The position numbers and the translations under genes were made by a program. Source: Symsagittifera roscoffensis (lineage: Eukaryota > Xenacoelomorpha > Acoela > Convolutidae). Taken from it: a DNA stretch of 64,000 nucleotides. Of the stretch, positions 1 to 10,561 are shown piece by piece. The notes beneath the pieces are model-generated. The model had not been told where the DNA came from. It made no database searches and saw only the letters and a program-made list of their open reading frames with translations. The stretch spans positions 39,643,649 through 39,707,648 of the forward strand of contig NC_087068.1 in the NCBI RefSeq assembly GCF_963678635.1. The letters run 5' to 3'. The first letter of the stretch is position 1, and each line of letters starts with the position of its first letter.

Positions 1-162
1 TTGGGGATGAGGCGAGAATTGCGAAAAATGATATGTCATTCCGAAAAGGATACAAGCTACATTTTAAAGATGAAATGTTCGAAACTTCAGCAATATCTAC
101 AAAAAAACCTCCTACATACATCATCAAAGATCTCAAAAAAGTAGAAACTCTGGGAAAATTTT
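1..162 (+). pseudogene. Polinton integrase, C-terminal end (copy A)
   Basis: The window opens inside an open frame beginning GDEARIAKNDMSFRKGYK, continuing through TYIIKDLKK and ending at a TAA near 162. A basic 'GD-x-ARI-x-K ... F-x-KGYK ... Y-x-IKD' stretch is typical of the C-terminal beta-barrel/chromo-like end of the rve integrase of Maverick/Polinton elements, annotated in nematodes as transposon-derived protein F54H12.3-like. The catalytic core would lie left of the window. The same piece, with its upstream core partly kept, is seen in copy B at 5,985-6,600. Only the tail is present, so this is a fragment. Confidence 0.65.
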
Positions 163-429
163 TGTAAAAAAGAGCTGAGAAAATGTTCAGATTGAACGTA
201 AAATATTTTTCTAAATTAAATTTCTTTCAATCAGTTGTCATGAAATTTTTTACTTTGGAGCTAGTTTCTAATGCTCTTTTAAATTTTTTTCCAAATAATG
301 GTCTTAGTTTTTTGTTACAAGTTTTTTAACGGAACAAATACATCTTAAAGGAGAACGGGAGGTTGCTTTTTTGGAAAAATCGTATCCTTCATTGTACCGA
401 AATGTTGGTGAGGGAAGCCTACTTTCATA
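163..429. other. Decayed inter-gene DNA (copy A)
   Basis: Short AT-rich stretch between the integrase tail and the minor capsid remnant. It aligns with 6,600-6,830 in copy B (shared AAGGAGAA-GGGAGGTTGCTTTTT block). No convincing reading frame of its own. Confidence 0.5.
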
Positions 430-1070
430 GATGGGCGAGAAAGTTTGGAGGAAAAAACGAAAAATGGAGCCGACGAATATTGAATCTGGGTTGTTTCCAA
501 ATTTTGTTGATATAGTTTTAGCCATGAATGACAAAGTACGAAAACGTATAGGCGCACAAATTTTTGAATACAACGGAATTTATGTATTAGTAGACAAGAT
601 TACACAAAAAAGTGCCATTTATTTACCTGAGGATCAGTCAGTGTTTATAATTCAAAGTGCTGATTTGAGTCAGATTTAGAACAAAACCAGACAAAAATTA
701 TAGAGAAAGGAAAAGTTCTGCATTATTCTCAGCAAAATTACGACATTAAAAAATACTTTCTCTATTGATTTATAGTGATTTTATGGAACATAATTTAGTA
801 GATGATACAAAAACTCCTTAACTGCGTTGCATCCCTTTCATTACCAAAGTAAAAACTTGTGATATTGTATCTAGAGGAGAGTACATGAATTATCAATCTT
901 TGACGAAGCTACATTTAAAAAACTTAATAAAATCCTTTTCCATAGCTTAAAACTAGAACTAAGGGATACTTCAGGTGAAGTTTTTTTGTGTCCGTAAAAA
1001 TTACACGAGTTGTTCACTTGTTTCGCAAGATTTTGGATAATCATTTTTGATTTATACTTCATACGAAAAA
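430..1070 (+). pseudogene. Polinton penton-like minor capsid protein remnant (copy A)
   Basis: The first part is an open frame at 431-679 that reads GLFPNFVDIVLAMNDKVRKR, then AIYLPEDQSVFIIQSADLS. After a break and in other frames come a segment like 'DFMEHNLVDDTKTP-LRCIPF' and 'EYMNYQSL', then 'LELRDTSGEVFLCP'. This order (G-LY-x-DIV-x-AM, then S-x-x-VFIIQSADLS, then the D-x-x-x-VGD-x-x-PLLR-x-xP motif, then an EI-x-D-x-x-G motif) is the pattern I know for the Polinton minor capsid/penton protein of invertebrates. Several stops and frameshifts make it non-coding now. Family assignment is by motif order, not by database search. Confidence 0.6.
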
Positions 1071-1071
1071 G

Positions 1072-1430
1072 TTGCTCAAAGTTCAGTTTAATTTTCTATT
1101 TTTCGTGGACATGCAAGACAGCGTGGAAGAGATTTTGGTGCCTTACACAAGCTCATGGGAGAACTCTGCAATTCACTTTATTAAAAAATATATTGTCCCA
1201 GCTGCAAAAAGAATCGGAGCAGATATATTTGAAATCAATGCTCCAGAGATCGGAGAAGTTGTCAGTGGTTTAAAAAAAAAAAACGGTTGCGAAAGATGTT
1301 GGAACAAAAACAGTTCGAAAATGTTTGGCACAGAGAAAAAATAAATTCAAGCGTAGAACTAGAACAGTCATTTCTCGAAAAAGTATTTCGAAAACCAGTC
1401 GACTTTGTTGACAAAATAAAATGAAAACAA
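1072..1430 (+). pseudogene. Polinton pVI-like minor structural protein remnant (copy A)
   Basis: An open frame reads MQDSVEEILVPYTSSWENSA, then IVPAAKRIGADIFEINAPEI, then GEVVSG. It is followed, after a slip in a run of A, by a basic tail. A short protein with a conserved 'VPAAKR-x-GAD-x-FE-x-xAPEIGE-x-V-x-G' amphipathic segment lying between the minor and major capsid genes fits the pVI-like/core protein of Polintons. Copy B (7,550-7,833) keeps a longer intact version, so the family can be compared directly. Confidence 0.55.
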
Positions 1431-1599
1431 ATTGAAGTAGTCAGTTTTCGGTATGGAGCTTTTACATTTTCTTTTTTGGTGATTTTGACAAAGTCCCAGT
1501 TTTGGAAAAAAATTTTTCATCTTAAGTTTAAGAAGTATTTCCCAGCACTTCTCTAGATTAAAAGAGTTTTGAGTTTGAATTTGAGGCCGTAATCTTTAT

Positions 1600-2600
1600 T
1601 TAGATATGGGTGATACCCACCTCAGTTTACATTTTCAATTATTCAAAGGAAGATTGTCTGTTGTTTTCGAAAAAAAAGCAGATCATAAAGCAAAATTGGA
1701 GGATGGCTCAGATGAGGAACTACAAACTTAATTAACTTATGTAAGCTATCTACTAAATCTCAATTCTTCAATTGTGAAGTTTATTTTCACAAAACAGTGG
1801 TTTACAATGCCAATGGATTATATCCTCAAAAGGCGCAAATATTGAACGAACTCAACTCGCCGGCAGCGAGTAATGAAGGAATAATGTCTTGTCACAGATA
1901 TAGTTTTGAAAAATCTCCGGAAGCATTTGATCTGTTCACTGATAGAGCAAAATCATTAGGATCAACTTTTTCACTTTTTGGCATGTTTGCCATTGATTTG
2001 GTTACTTTTGAAAAATTTTTAATGCCAAAAACCAAAGTTCGAATTAAACTAATTCAACTCGAGCTAGACCTAAATTTTATATGCTGTCCGATAATCTAAA
2101 TGTTAACCGGAAAATTGTCGATTGTTTGCTGTTTACTAGAAGAATTTTACTAGCTGAATCTAATCATCAATACCTGCAAGGGAATCTGGAGGAAAAGGAA
2201 TCTACTCCTTACAATTACATGGAAACTCTACCTTTATCATTCCCTCTCGTCAAAACCAGTTTATTCAGGAAAGTGTTTTCAATAATGTGCCAATCAGATT
2301 TTAATGAATATAAAATCAGCTGTCCAGGATCTTTTCACGAAAATTTTATCAATTATTAACAATTTCATCTGAGAGAGCTTAGAATTATTCAGGGTAGAAG
2401 AGCAACCATTTCAGTAAATACAACATCTCCTTGTCGAGATTACTTTGCAATAATGAAAACAATGCTTGACTTCACTACAGGATGCAGCTGAACAGTTGCG
2501 TTATCCAGAAATTATTGGTGAAATCTCGAGATTAGAAAAAAATTTCCAATTTCTCCTGGAGCACGTAACGGTAAAGATAGTCTTGAAAGAAAAACTATCA
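1600..2600 (+). pseudogene. Polinton major capsid protein remnant (copy A)
   Basis: Readable pieces in several frames are: 'VVYNANGLYPQKAQILNELN' and 'SFEKSPEAFDLFTDRAKSLG' (1,797 on); 'LFGMFAIDLVTFEKFLMPKT' followed by KVRIKL; 'FYMLSDNLNVNRKIVDCLLF' then TRRILLAE (2,070-2,160); and 'CPGSFHENFINY'. The 'F-x-x-F-x-x-FL-x-P-x-x-K-x-RIKL ... FYML ... LLFTRR-x-LLAE' series matches the double jelly-roll major capsid protein of Polintons (the F54H12.2-like family). There are at least three frame changes. A TAATG stop/start at 2,302-2,306 is shared with copy B. Confidence 0.65.
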
Positions 2601-2699
2601 AACATTCAAATTTGTAATTTCGGAACAGTCGCTAAAAATGGTTAACTTTTTTTTTAAAATTTCTGGTTCCTATCAAAAAAATTTCCAATTAATTTTTTT

Positions 2700-3290
2700 T
2701 GGGTTTTTACACAATTTTTGTCTCAGAGAATGAAGGCTGTTTAATTGAAAAGCGGAGATAATTCTTCAATCTAGGTTGTAAAACCTTTTTTGAAAATTTT
2801 TGCCCAGTACATTAAGCTTGTGTATGGGACTTCGTTGATTCAAAAACTAATTGCGTGTAAGTCATTAATCAAACTTTTTTAATCATAAATGTCCTATCAA
2901 ACCATCAATTCCTTTGTTTTTAGATGTAAATCACTTTATAATTGCAGAATTGGATAGTTTTCCACTGTTAAAAATTATCAAAAAATTTCCAGAGATCAGG
3001 TTCAAGTACATGGGATCTTAACCCTCTGATAAAGGACCTCAACTAACAGGATCAAGACTGCTCGAATGGATAAAACTTAGTACTTTGCTGATTCTTTGGG
3101 TAGAAAAAGATCAACCTACTGCTTAACAGTAAAGTGTGGGCAAATGGTTCATCGAAAGCAACAAAAAACTGATAGTTTGTGTGGGTTTTACGCAATTTAT
3201 TCAGCATTTGTTCTTTTTAAATTCTACCAGAGAAATTTAAATCAAACTGCTGATAAGTATGACATGAATTTGATTAGTAATTTTATGTAG
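2700..3290 (+). pseudogene. Polinton adenain-like cysteine protease remnant (copy A)
   Basis: Fragments in different frames read 'FPEIRFKYMGS', 'GSRLLEWIKLS', and then the catalytic-cysteine region 'KTDSLCGFYAIYSAFVLFKF' followed by YQRNLNQTADKYDMNLISNF (3,096-3,290). A 'DS-x-x-CG-x-YA-x-Y' motif near the C-terminus is what adenovirus-type (Ulp1-like) cysteine proteases of Polintons carry. Copy B preserves the upstream 'YPSDEVPKL' segment better. The expected HW dipeptide is not visible. Not functional. Confidence 0.6.
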
Positions 3291-3299
3291 AAGTGCGTT

Positions 3300-4950
3300 C
3301 TTTTTAAATCTGTAAGTTTAAATTTCTGCAGTAAGTTTACTATACGATGCAGTGAATTGTTTTTTATTTATGTAATTTAACTATTTAAATTCCAGATTTA
3401 TCTTACAAAAAACACCTTAACAACTAATCATTTAGCGAAATACACGTAAAATTATAATAAAAAATGGATGTTGTAGTTCCCAATTACTATATCCCTCTCA
3501 GCGTAAACTTTTACCAAGAAAGAGCAATTGACAAAGTTGGATGATACATTTCTGGAAAATTCAGAAACTTTAAGCAATTTTTAAAAAATTAAAAACAAAG
3601 CGACCTAAGAGAACTGACATTAATGGTAGCAAAAAAATGGACAGAAAAAACAAACATGCTGAGGTAAAAATAAGAAATAGATAAAACATCTGATCGGTCG
3701 AAACTTAAGGTTAAAATTTATGTCTTGAAACTTAAATTTTATGTCTTAGCTTCAATGAAAATCCATGCAGTTTTGATTGGATGCATCTCAATTTTTTATG
3801 AAAATTTGAAACTTTAACCTCTGAAGAACTCAAGTTTCATTAACTCCATGGGGAAATGCTAACATGCAATTGTCATATGATTATTGCTGAATTATGTGAG
3901 AAAAGATTAAAAAGTCATAAAACTAATACGTATAATGGAGCTGTCATCCTTTCTCCAGAAAACCTGGGGAAAAAAAAATCAGGTGGGATACAAAATTAAT
4001 CAACCATGAGGAACTGTTCATTTCCCCTGATATTACTGGGAGAGGAATAAATCAACCAGCCAAAGATAATCCCCTCTAGTCAACTTTCCCAGATAACCTG
4101 AGGGAAAATAAATAAGATGAAATGAGTTCTCAAAAAATTTTTTTTGAAGAAAAAAAATGTTTTGTGTATAATAGTTTATGATCTCATTCTCTAATTTGAA
4201 ACTTGATTTTTTTTCGGAACTTACCATCTAAAAATAACCATCCAAAAGTGTTTTTTTTTCTCAACTTTTCAAGATAAAATATTTCTCAAGATAAAAACAT
4301 ATTTGCAAGTAAAACTCAAAAAATTTTCACAAAATTAATGAGACTCACCAAATGAAACTTGCCATGCCGAAGTTTTCTAAAAACAAAAAGCCCCTATATA
4401 TCACAGGTCGTAGGAGTTAGCTACAAAACGACGCAAGTATTGAAAATTTTAGCGGTAAAAATTTTTTGAAACTTACCATCTTACCATCTCAAACCTCGTA
4501 TCATAACAAAACTGATCTTAATACATTGAATGTCTATACTATTATTTAGAGAAAAATTTACGCTATTCTTAAGCATGGCAAGATTGGGCACCAAGAAATT
4601 TTTCGGAAACTTACCATCACAATGAATCTTTACCATTCCCTATCTTAATACATTAGGAAACCTATTCCCTGTTTTAATACATAGGAAGTCTATTACCTAT
4701 TTTAATACATAGCTTTGTGACTAGTTGCCCCCATCAGCTCAGTTTTTTTACTACAGCGCATTTTTTCAAAGAAAAACTAGAGTGGCTCACCTTGACCTTA
4801 AACAGCACACAATAACTAAAAAGGAAAAAAAAATCGAAAAAAAACGAAGGACTGACATCAACTCTACGTATATGTGGATCGAGATCACAACAGCGCTTTA
4901 ATGAATACAGGGCTCTGCTAATGTAAACAAGTTTTTCTGGCTCAGATGTT
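3300..4950. other. Non-coding spacer with TTACCATC motifs (copy A)
   Basis: No supported gene. Between about 4,200 and 4,640 the motif (A)CTTACCATC or a close variant recurs several times. From about 4,630 to 4,712 there are three degenerate 33-37-bp repeats of the type CCTATTCCCTATCTTAATACAT. The whole stretch is repeated with modest divergence in copy B (9,300-10,480), so the motifs predate the segmental duplication. Confidence 0.6.
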
Positions 4951-4954
4951 GCAA

Positions 4955-5970
4955 AAAATTGGAAAGCATCCAAGCGAGTCAATGGAAACATTGCGTAGAA
5001 CCCCTAAATCCAGCAGACGACGGAACCCGCGGATTACCCCTATCGGAATTCAATTACAAATCAAGATGGTTGACTGGAACCCAATTTATTTGTGAACCGG
5101 AATGCCACTGGTCGAAGGTTTATTTTAAAAACGCCAACACGTATACTTCGCTTCTCAATGATCAAATCGGACACTTGGATGGAATAGAAACAAACCCAAA
5201 AGCTAGCTTTTCAAGCTTCCTTCAAACGACAGTACAAAGCATAATCGAATACAGCAAATCCTCCAAATGGACGAGAACTCTCCGAATAACCGCGTACGTG
5301 ATCCATGCCGCCAGCATTTTCTTTCAAAGATAAGGAACCCGACCACCGAACTGACAAGCAATAACATAATTGCCCAAAATAGTTTTATCTTCAAGCAGAC
5401 ACAACAAGACATCTTCAATCGAGAGGTCAACGCATTGACACGAAATAAACCAATCAACACTACAAGCAGACTTCGACATCTGTCACCATTTCTAGACGAA
5501 GACGGAATCTTGCAAGCACGTGGACGCCTCGAGGAGTATCAATTGTACCATTTCGTAAAACGCCAAACTGTCCTTTATGGAAACCACCCATCAGTTCATC
5601 CCTACATAGACAAACCTGCAACCAGCATTCGCCACGCCTGCACAAAAGAAATTGTCTACCAATTGAATATTGGTTTCTCTGTCTTCGCGCGTAGATTGTC
5701 AGAATCTTGAAAAAAACTGTTATGACTGCCTACGACACGCAACTGGACTACAGCCCCTACCGACCTTCAGATTTCCGTAAGATAAAATCTGCCCGTTTCA
5801 ACAAAAAGGAGTAGATCTCTTGGACCGTTCGCTTCCAAAACCACAGGAACCTACATCAAGCGCTACGTTGTTATAATGACGTACCCAACAATACGAGCCG
5901 TACATCTTGAGATGTGGCAGGACCAATCAAGTGACGCCTTCATCAATACCGTACGATGACGCTTCGCACG
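4955..5970 (+). pseudogene. BEL/Pao pol fragment: RNase H end to integrase core (copy A)
   Basis: Motifs appear in order. First comes 'QWKHCVEPLNPADDGTRGL' followed by a WLTG motif, the conserved 'NPAD-x-x-SRG ... WL-x-GP-x-FL' segment after RNase H in Pao-type elements. Next is 'LSPFLDEDGILQARGRLEE', the 'Y-x-D-x-x-G-x-LRVGGRL' segment at the start of the integrase, followed by the HP-x-x-H region (NHPSVHPYI). Then come 'GVDLL', 'YVVIMTYPTIRAVHLEMW' and 'DAFINTVRRFAR', which hold the first catalytic Asp and the 'TRAVHLE' signature. Frameshifts near 5,330 and 5,710 and further stops break it. It ends abruptly at about 5,970, where Polinton integrase sequence starts. Confidence 0.8.
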
Positions 5971-5979
5971 CAGCTTGAA

Positions 5980-6610
5980 GTTTTTTCTAAATATATCAAT
6001 GAAATCTGGTGTAATGACTTGGCTTTTGTAGACAAGTTAGCTAGTCAAAACAATGGAATCTAGTATTTCTTAGTTGCAGTTTTTTTGTCGAGATTTGTCA
6101 GAGTTCAACCAAAGAAAAGGAAATATGCCAAAGACACCTTACAAGCTTTCAAAAAAAAAAAATTCTGAAAAAAAATACCCCTCAAGAATTTTGGGTTAAT
6201 AAAGGAACAAACTATAGGGAGCAAAATCAGTCTTTAAAACTTAAAACTTTTCGTTACTTTGAAGATCTTGTTGAAAAAATTGTTCCCAAACTGCAGCAAT
6301 TGGTTTCTACATTAGGCTGTCATAAAAATCAATCTATTGAAAATTCTCCGAGAGATGTGAAAATAGTGATATTTTATCAATAATAGTGATATTTTATCAA
6401 TCTTGTATAACAAATCATTCAAGAAATGGACTCAAGCAAAACTCAAATTTGGGGATGAGGCGAGAATTGCTAAGACTGACATTCCATTCCAAAAAGGATA
6501 CAAGCTAACGATTACATTTTTTGAAATTTCGGCAAAATTTTCAAAAAAAAACATCTTACATACATCATCAAAGATCTCAAAAAGTTAAAATTCTGGGTAA
6601 ATTTTTATGT
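5980..6610 (+). pseudogene. Polinton integrase, core to C-terminus (copy B)
   Basis: Frames reassemble by eye into the order of an rve-type integrase: 'EIWCNDLAFVDKLASQNNGI' (first catalytic Asp region, W-x-x-DL), 'FLVAVFLSRFVRVQPKK' (the strand typical of 'F-x-DVFS-x-F'), 'FWVNKGTNY' (where D-x-GTEF is expected, here mutated), then 'SFKKWTQAKLKFGDEARIAK' and 'IPFQKGYKL' at the C-terminus (6,403-6,588). The third acidic residue region is not clear. Stops and frame changes make it dead. It lies immediately upstream of the capsid genes as in copy A. Confidence 0.65.
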
Positions 6611-6789
6611 GAAAGTGCTGAGAAAATTTTCAGATTGAAGATAAATCATTTTTAAATTGAATTTCTGTCGATCAATTGTCATAGAATTGTTTTATTTTTG
6701 AGCTAGCTTCTAATGCTTCTCTTAGTTGTTATCCGAATAAAAGTCTTAGTTTTTTTTCAGGTTTTCTCTTAAGGAGAATGGGAGGTTGC
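6611..6789. other. Decayed inter-gene DNA (copy B)
   Basis: Short AT-rich stretch corresponding to 163-340 of copy A. No reading frame supported. Confidence 0.4.
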
Positions 6790-7540
6790 TTTTTCAGAAT
6801 TATGGTATCCTTCATTGTACCACAACATTACTGAGGGAAAGCCTACTTTCATAGATGGGCGAAAGTGTTATGAGGGAAAAAAACAGATCGAACCGATGCA
6901 TATTGAACATGGATTGTATTCAACTATTGTTGATATAGTTGAAGCCATGAAAGACAAAGTTCGAAAACGTACAGGCGCACAAAAGTATCAACACAACGGA
7001 TTTTATGTGTCAGTAGATAATGATGCAAAAAAACTGCCATTTATTGGACTGAGGGTCAATCAGTGTTTATAATTCAAAGTGCTAATTTGAGTCACATACT
7101 TGAATTTGATTTAGAACGAAATTAGACAGGGGTTATAATGAAAGGAAAAGGTCCAAATTATCCTCAGCAATTTATGACATTATAAAAATACGTTCCCTAA
7201 TGTTTATAGTGATATTATGGAATATAATATAGTAGGTGATCCAAAAACTCCTTTACTGCGTTGCATCCCTTTCAATTCCAAAGTAAAAAATGGAGACATT
7301 ATATCAAGGGAACATTACTTGAGTTATCAGTCTTTTACGAATCTACAATTAAAAAAGTTATAAAAAAACGGTTTCCATAGCATAAAAATAGAAATAAAGG
7401 ATACTTCAGGTAAAAATTTTTTTTGTGTCCGTAAAAATTACACTAGTTGTTCTCTTGTTTCGCAAGAATTCGGATAATCACTTTTGATTTCATAGTTCAT
7501 ACAAAAGGGTTGCTCAAAGTTCAGCTAATTTTCGCTTTTT
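6790..7540 (+). pseudogene. Polinton penton-like minor capsid protein remnant (copy B)
   Basis: A frame at 6,815-7,072 reads MYHNITEGKPTFIDGRKCYE, later 'IEHGLYSTIVDIVEAMKDKV' and 'GAQKYQHNGFYVSVD'. After a frame change come 'DQSVFIIQSANLSH', 'LMEYNIVGDPKTPLLRCIPF', 'EHYLSYQSF' and 'IEIKDTSGK'. The series 'FY-x-NI-x-EG-x-x-TFIDG ... GLY-x-x-IVDIV ... VFIIQSA-x-LS ... VGD-x-x-PLLR ... I-x-I-x-DTSG' matches the invertebrate Polinton minor capsid protein from N- to C-terminus. At least two frame breaks and several stops are present. Confidence 0.65.
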
Positions 7541-7549
7541 TTCCGTAAG

Positions 7550-7833
7550 ATGCAAGACAGCGTGGAAGAGGTTTTGGTCCTCTTGCACAAGCCTGTGAGA
7601 GAACTGCAATTCCCTTTTTTAAAAACTTTTTTGTCCCAGCTGCAATAAGGTTGGGAGCAGATTTATTTGAAGTTACTGCTCCAGAGATCGGAGAAATTGT
7701 CATTGGACGAAACAATGTCAAAACTTTTGCAAAAGATGTTGTAACAAAAACAGTTCAAAAACAGTTGGGACGTGGAAAAAAAATACATCCAAGCGTAGAA
7801 GTACAACAGCCCTTTCTCGAGAAAGTATTTTGA
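7550..7833 (+). pseudogene. Polinton pVI-like minor structural protein remnant (copy B)
   Basis: The segment starts with MQDSVEEVLVPLAQACERTA in one frame. It continues after a slip in the open frame 7,651-7,833, which reads MGADLFEVTAPEIGEIVIGR, then 'NNVKTFAKDVVTKTVQKQLG'. The central 'GAD-x-FE-x-TAPEIGE-x-V-x-G' followed by 'N-x-VK-x-x-AK' resembles the amphipathic, Gly/Lys-rich pVI-like protein between the minor and major capsid genes of Polintons. This copy keeps a longer reading frame than copy A. Family assignment is by position and motif only. Confidence 0.55.
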
Positions 7834-7869
7834 AAACCGCTCGCTCTAGCAAAGACATTTTTAACAAAG

Positions 7870-8530
7870 CAAAATGAAATTAAATCGAAGTAGTCATTTT
7901 TAAAACGGAGCTTTTACAAATTCTTCTTTGGAGACTTTGATAAAGAGTCAGTTTTGAAAAATATTACTACCAAAATAGTACTAACAAAATTACTTCGAGA
8001 TAGACCTACATTTTACATGCTGTCTGATAATCCAAATGTTAGCCTGAAAACTGTCGAAAGTTTGCTGTTCACTAGAAGAGTTTTACTAGCTGAACCTAAT
8101 CATCAACACCTGCAAGGGAATCTGGAATTTTATGGAAACTATACCTTTATCATTCCATCTCGTCAAAACCATTTTTTTCAGCAAACTGTTTTCAGTAATG
8201 TGCCAATCAGATTTTAATGAATATAAATTCAGCTGTTGCGGGATCTTTTTATGAAAATTCTTTCAATTATCAGCAGTTTAATTTGAGAGAGTTTATAATT
8301 AATCAGGGTGGAAGAGCAATTATTTCATTAGATACAACATCTCCTTGTCGGCCCGATGTTGCAACAGTGAAAGCAATGCAGTTTAACGAAGATTTTTCAG
8401 CTCTTTTCCATCACTATTTTCTAGCTTTTGACTTGACTTTACTACAGGATGCAGCTGAACAGTTGCATTATCCAGAACTTAGTGGTGAAGGCTCCGGATT
8501 AAAATTGGTTTTCCAATTTTCATAGGAGCA
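7870..8530 (+). pseudogene. Polinton major capsid protein, C-terminal half (copy B)
   Basis: Two abutting frames, 7,954-8,217 and 8,217-8,525, together give a co-linear capsid segment. The first has 'RPTFYMLSDNPNVSLKTVES', 'LLFTRRVLLAEPNHQHLQGN', and a 'QTVFSNVPIRF' end. The second has 'NINSAVAGSFYENSFNYQQF' then 'NLREFIINQGG' and 'CRPDVATVKAMQFNEDFSAL'. The 'VP-x-R-x-x-x-x-x-x-x-x-x-GS-x-x-x-NPFNF-x-x-FNL ... V-x-GQ' pattern is the signature of the Polinton double jelly-roll capsid. The frames meet at TAATG (8,215-8,219), the same join as in copy A. Confidence 0.7.
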
Positions 8531-8599
8531 AGTAACGGCAAGTATTGATAAGATAGGAAGGAACAGTTGCTGAAAATGGTTAATTATAAAAAAAATTTC

Positions 8600-9240
8600 C
8601 AGGTTCCTATAAAACATTGTTTTTGTTTTTGGAATTTTCACCGTTTTTGTCTCTATCTATCGTCCTATCTATTTTGTTTTTCTTCAGAGCTGAAACTCCA
8701 GAAAAACTAGATAATGAAAACTATTTAATTGAAAAGCCGAGACATTTATTCAATCTAGACTGTAAATCAGTGTTTAATAATCTGTGCCCACTACATCAAG
8801 CTTGTGTACAGGACTTTGTTGATTCAATACCTAAAGGCGTGTAAGTCATTAATCGAACTGTTGCAAATTATCGAAAAATTTCCTGAGCTCATGTTCAAGT
8901 ACTTGAGACCTTACCCATCTGATGAAGTACCTAAGCTAACAAAATACTCTTTTGCAATTATCAACTCAGCCCAATCAATAATAGAAGAGAACACTGGATC
9001 ATTATTGCTCGAATGAATAAAAGCTTACTACTTTTCGGATTTTTTGGTTAAGAAGAGATCATTGTATTTGGCAAATGATTTCTCGAAAGCTACAAAAAAC
9101 TGATAAATTGTGTGGGTTTTACGCAATTCATTCAGCACTTCTTTTTTGAGAAATCTTACAAAGAAATTTAAATAAATTTCTTGCTGTGCATGATTTCAAC
9201 TCTATCAGTAATTTTATGTAATAGTCCATTTGTTTAAATT
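8600..9240 (+). pseudogene. Polinton adenain-like cysteine protease remnant (copy B)
   Basis: Frame 8,617-8,844 gives a hydrophobic start and 'CPLHQACVQDFVDSIPKGV'. The overlapping frame 8,804-9,016 gives 'SLIELLQIIEKFPELMFKYL', then 'RPYPSDEVPKLTKYSFAIIN'. The last segment equals the 'F-x-GV-x-PSD-x-LP ... P-x-x-x-IVNTD' region of adenain-type proteases. After 9,016 the 'GSLLLE-stop-IK-x-YYF' remnant occupies the place of the G-x-HW motif. 'LQKTDKLCGFYAIHSALLF' (frames broken) is the cysteine motif. Dead gene. Confidence 0.65.
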
Positions 9241-10481
9241 TCAAGTGTAAATTTATGCAGTAAGTTTACTATAAAATGCAGTGAACTGTTTTTTTATTTA
9301 TGTAATTTAACTCTTTAAACTCCTTAATTTTTCTTTCACGAAGCATCTTAGCAACAAACCATTTGTTGAAATACACGGAAAAAGCTAAGGAAATATGGAT
9401 GTTGTAGTTCCCAATTGAAAAAAAATAACGCTAGAAAAGATAAATTTACAAAAATTGTAACCAATTTTTAGTGAATTGTTTAATTTTCGAAAAAATTTAC
9501 TCTGAGAAAGATAAAAAAATTATCATACAAAAACATAAGACTCAAAAATATTTTGATACTATATCTTTCTCAGCGCAAATTGCTACCGGGAAAGAGCAAT
9601 TCACAAATTTGGATGATAATTATGTGAGAAAAGATTAAAATGTCATAAAACTAATACGTATAATGGAGCTGTCATCCTTTCTCCAGATAATCTGGGGAAC
9701 AAAAAACTAAGTGGGATATAAAAGGAGTCAACCGTGAGGAGCTGTCCAATTTCCCCTTACATACCTTGGAGCGGAAGAAATAACCTAACAAACATTATCC
9801 CCGCTTGTCAATTTTTCGCAGATAACCTGATGGAATATAAATAAGATGAAATAAGTTTTTATTAGATTTTTTTGACAAAAAAAAATTATTCTGTGACAAT
9901 CCTGTATTTTAATATTCTAAATCAAAACTTAATTTAGTCGGAAGTTACCATCTGGAACTTACCATTCATTTTTTTTTTCAATTTTTTACGATAGTAGTTT
10001 TTTTCAAGTTTAAAATGTATTTGCAAGTAAAACTTAAAAAATTTTCAAAAAAGTTAAGAGTTTCATTATCTAAAACGTACATAATCAAATTTTTCTATAA
10101 AAAGATAGCCCATACATATCGCAAATCGTAGGAGTTAGCTAAGAAACGCAAGTATTGGCAAGACCGAGCTACAAAAAAATTGGGCGCCATAAACTATTTG
10201 AAACTTACCATCTTACCATCTCAAACCTCGTATCATGGCAAAACTGATCTCATTACTTTGATTGTCTATCATTAACAAATAAAAAATCCAAACAGTATTC
10301 TAAAACATGGTAAGATCAGGCGCCGAGAAAATTTTTTGAAGCTTACCATCACACTGAAACCTTACCATTCCCTATCTTACTACATTAGGAAACCTATTCC
10401 CTATCTTAATAGATAGGAAATCTGTTCCCTATCTTAATAGATAGGCTGCTGACTAGATGCTTTATCACCGATCTCAAGACA
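9240..10481. other. Non-coding spacer with TTACCATC motifs (copy B)
   Basis: Counterpart of 3,300-4,730. It carries the same recurrent CTTACCATC motifs (about 9,940-10,370) and the CCTATTCCCTATCTTAATAGAT repeats (10,375-10,445). No reading frame supported. Confidence 0.6.
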
Positions 10482-10561
10482 TGGGGGTCACCAACCTCCC
10501 CCTTCCTCCTCCCATCCTCCCCCTTCCTCCCCCCTTCCTCCCCCCCCCCCCCCCCCCCCCC
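10482..10561. repeat. Low-complexity C-rich tract
   Basis: Runs of CCCCCTTCCTCC lead into an uninterrupted tract of more than 20 C ending at CTGATCAGC. Copy A has only CCCCCATCAGC at the equivalent place (about 4,729), so the tract expanded in copy B. On the minus strand it is G-run DNA able to form quadruplexes. The exact length may be an assembly estimate. Confidence 0.85.
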
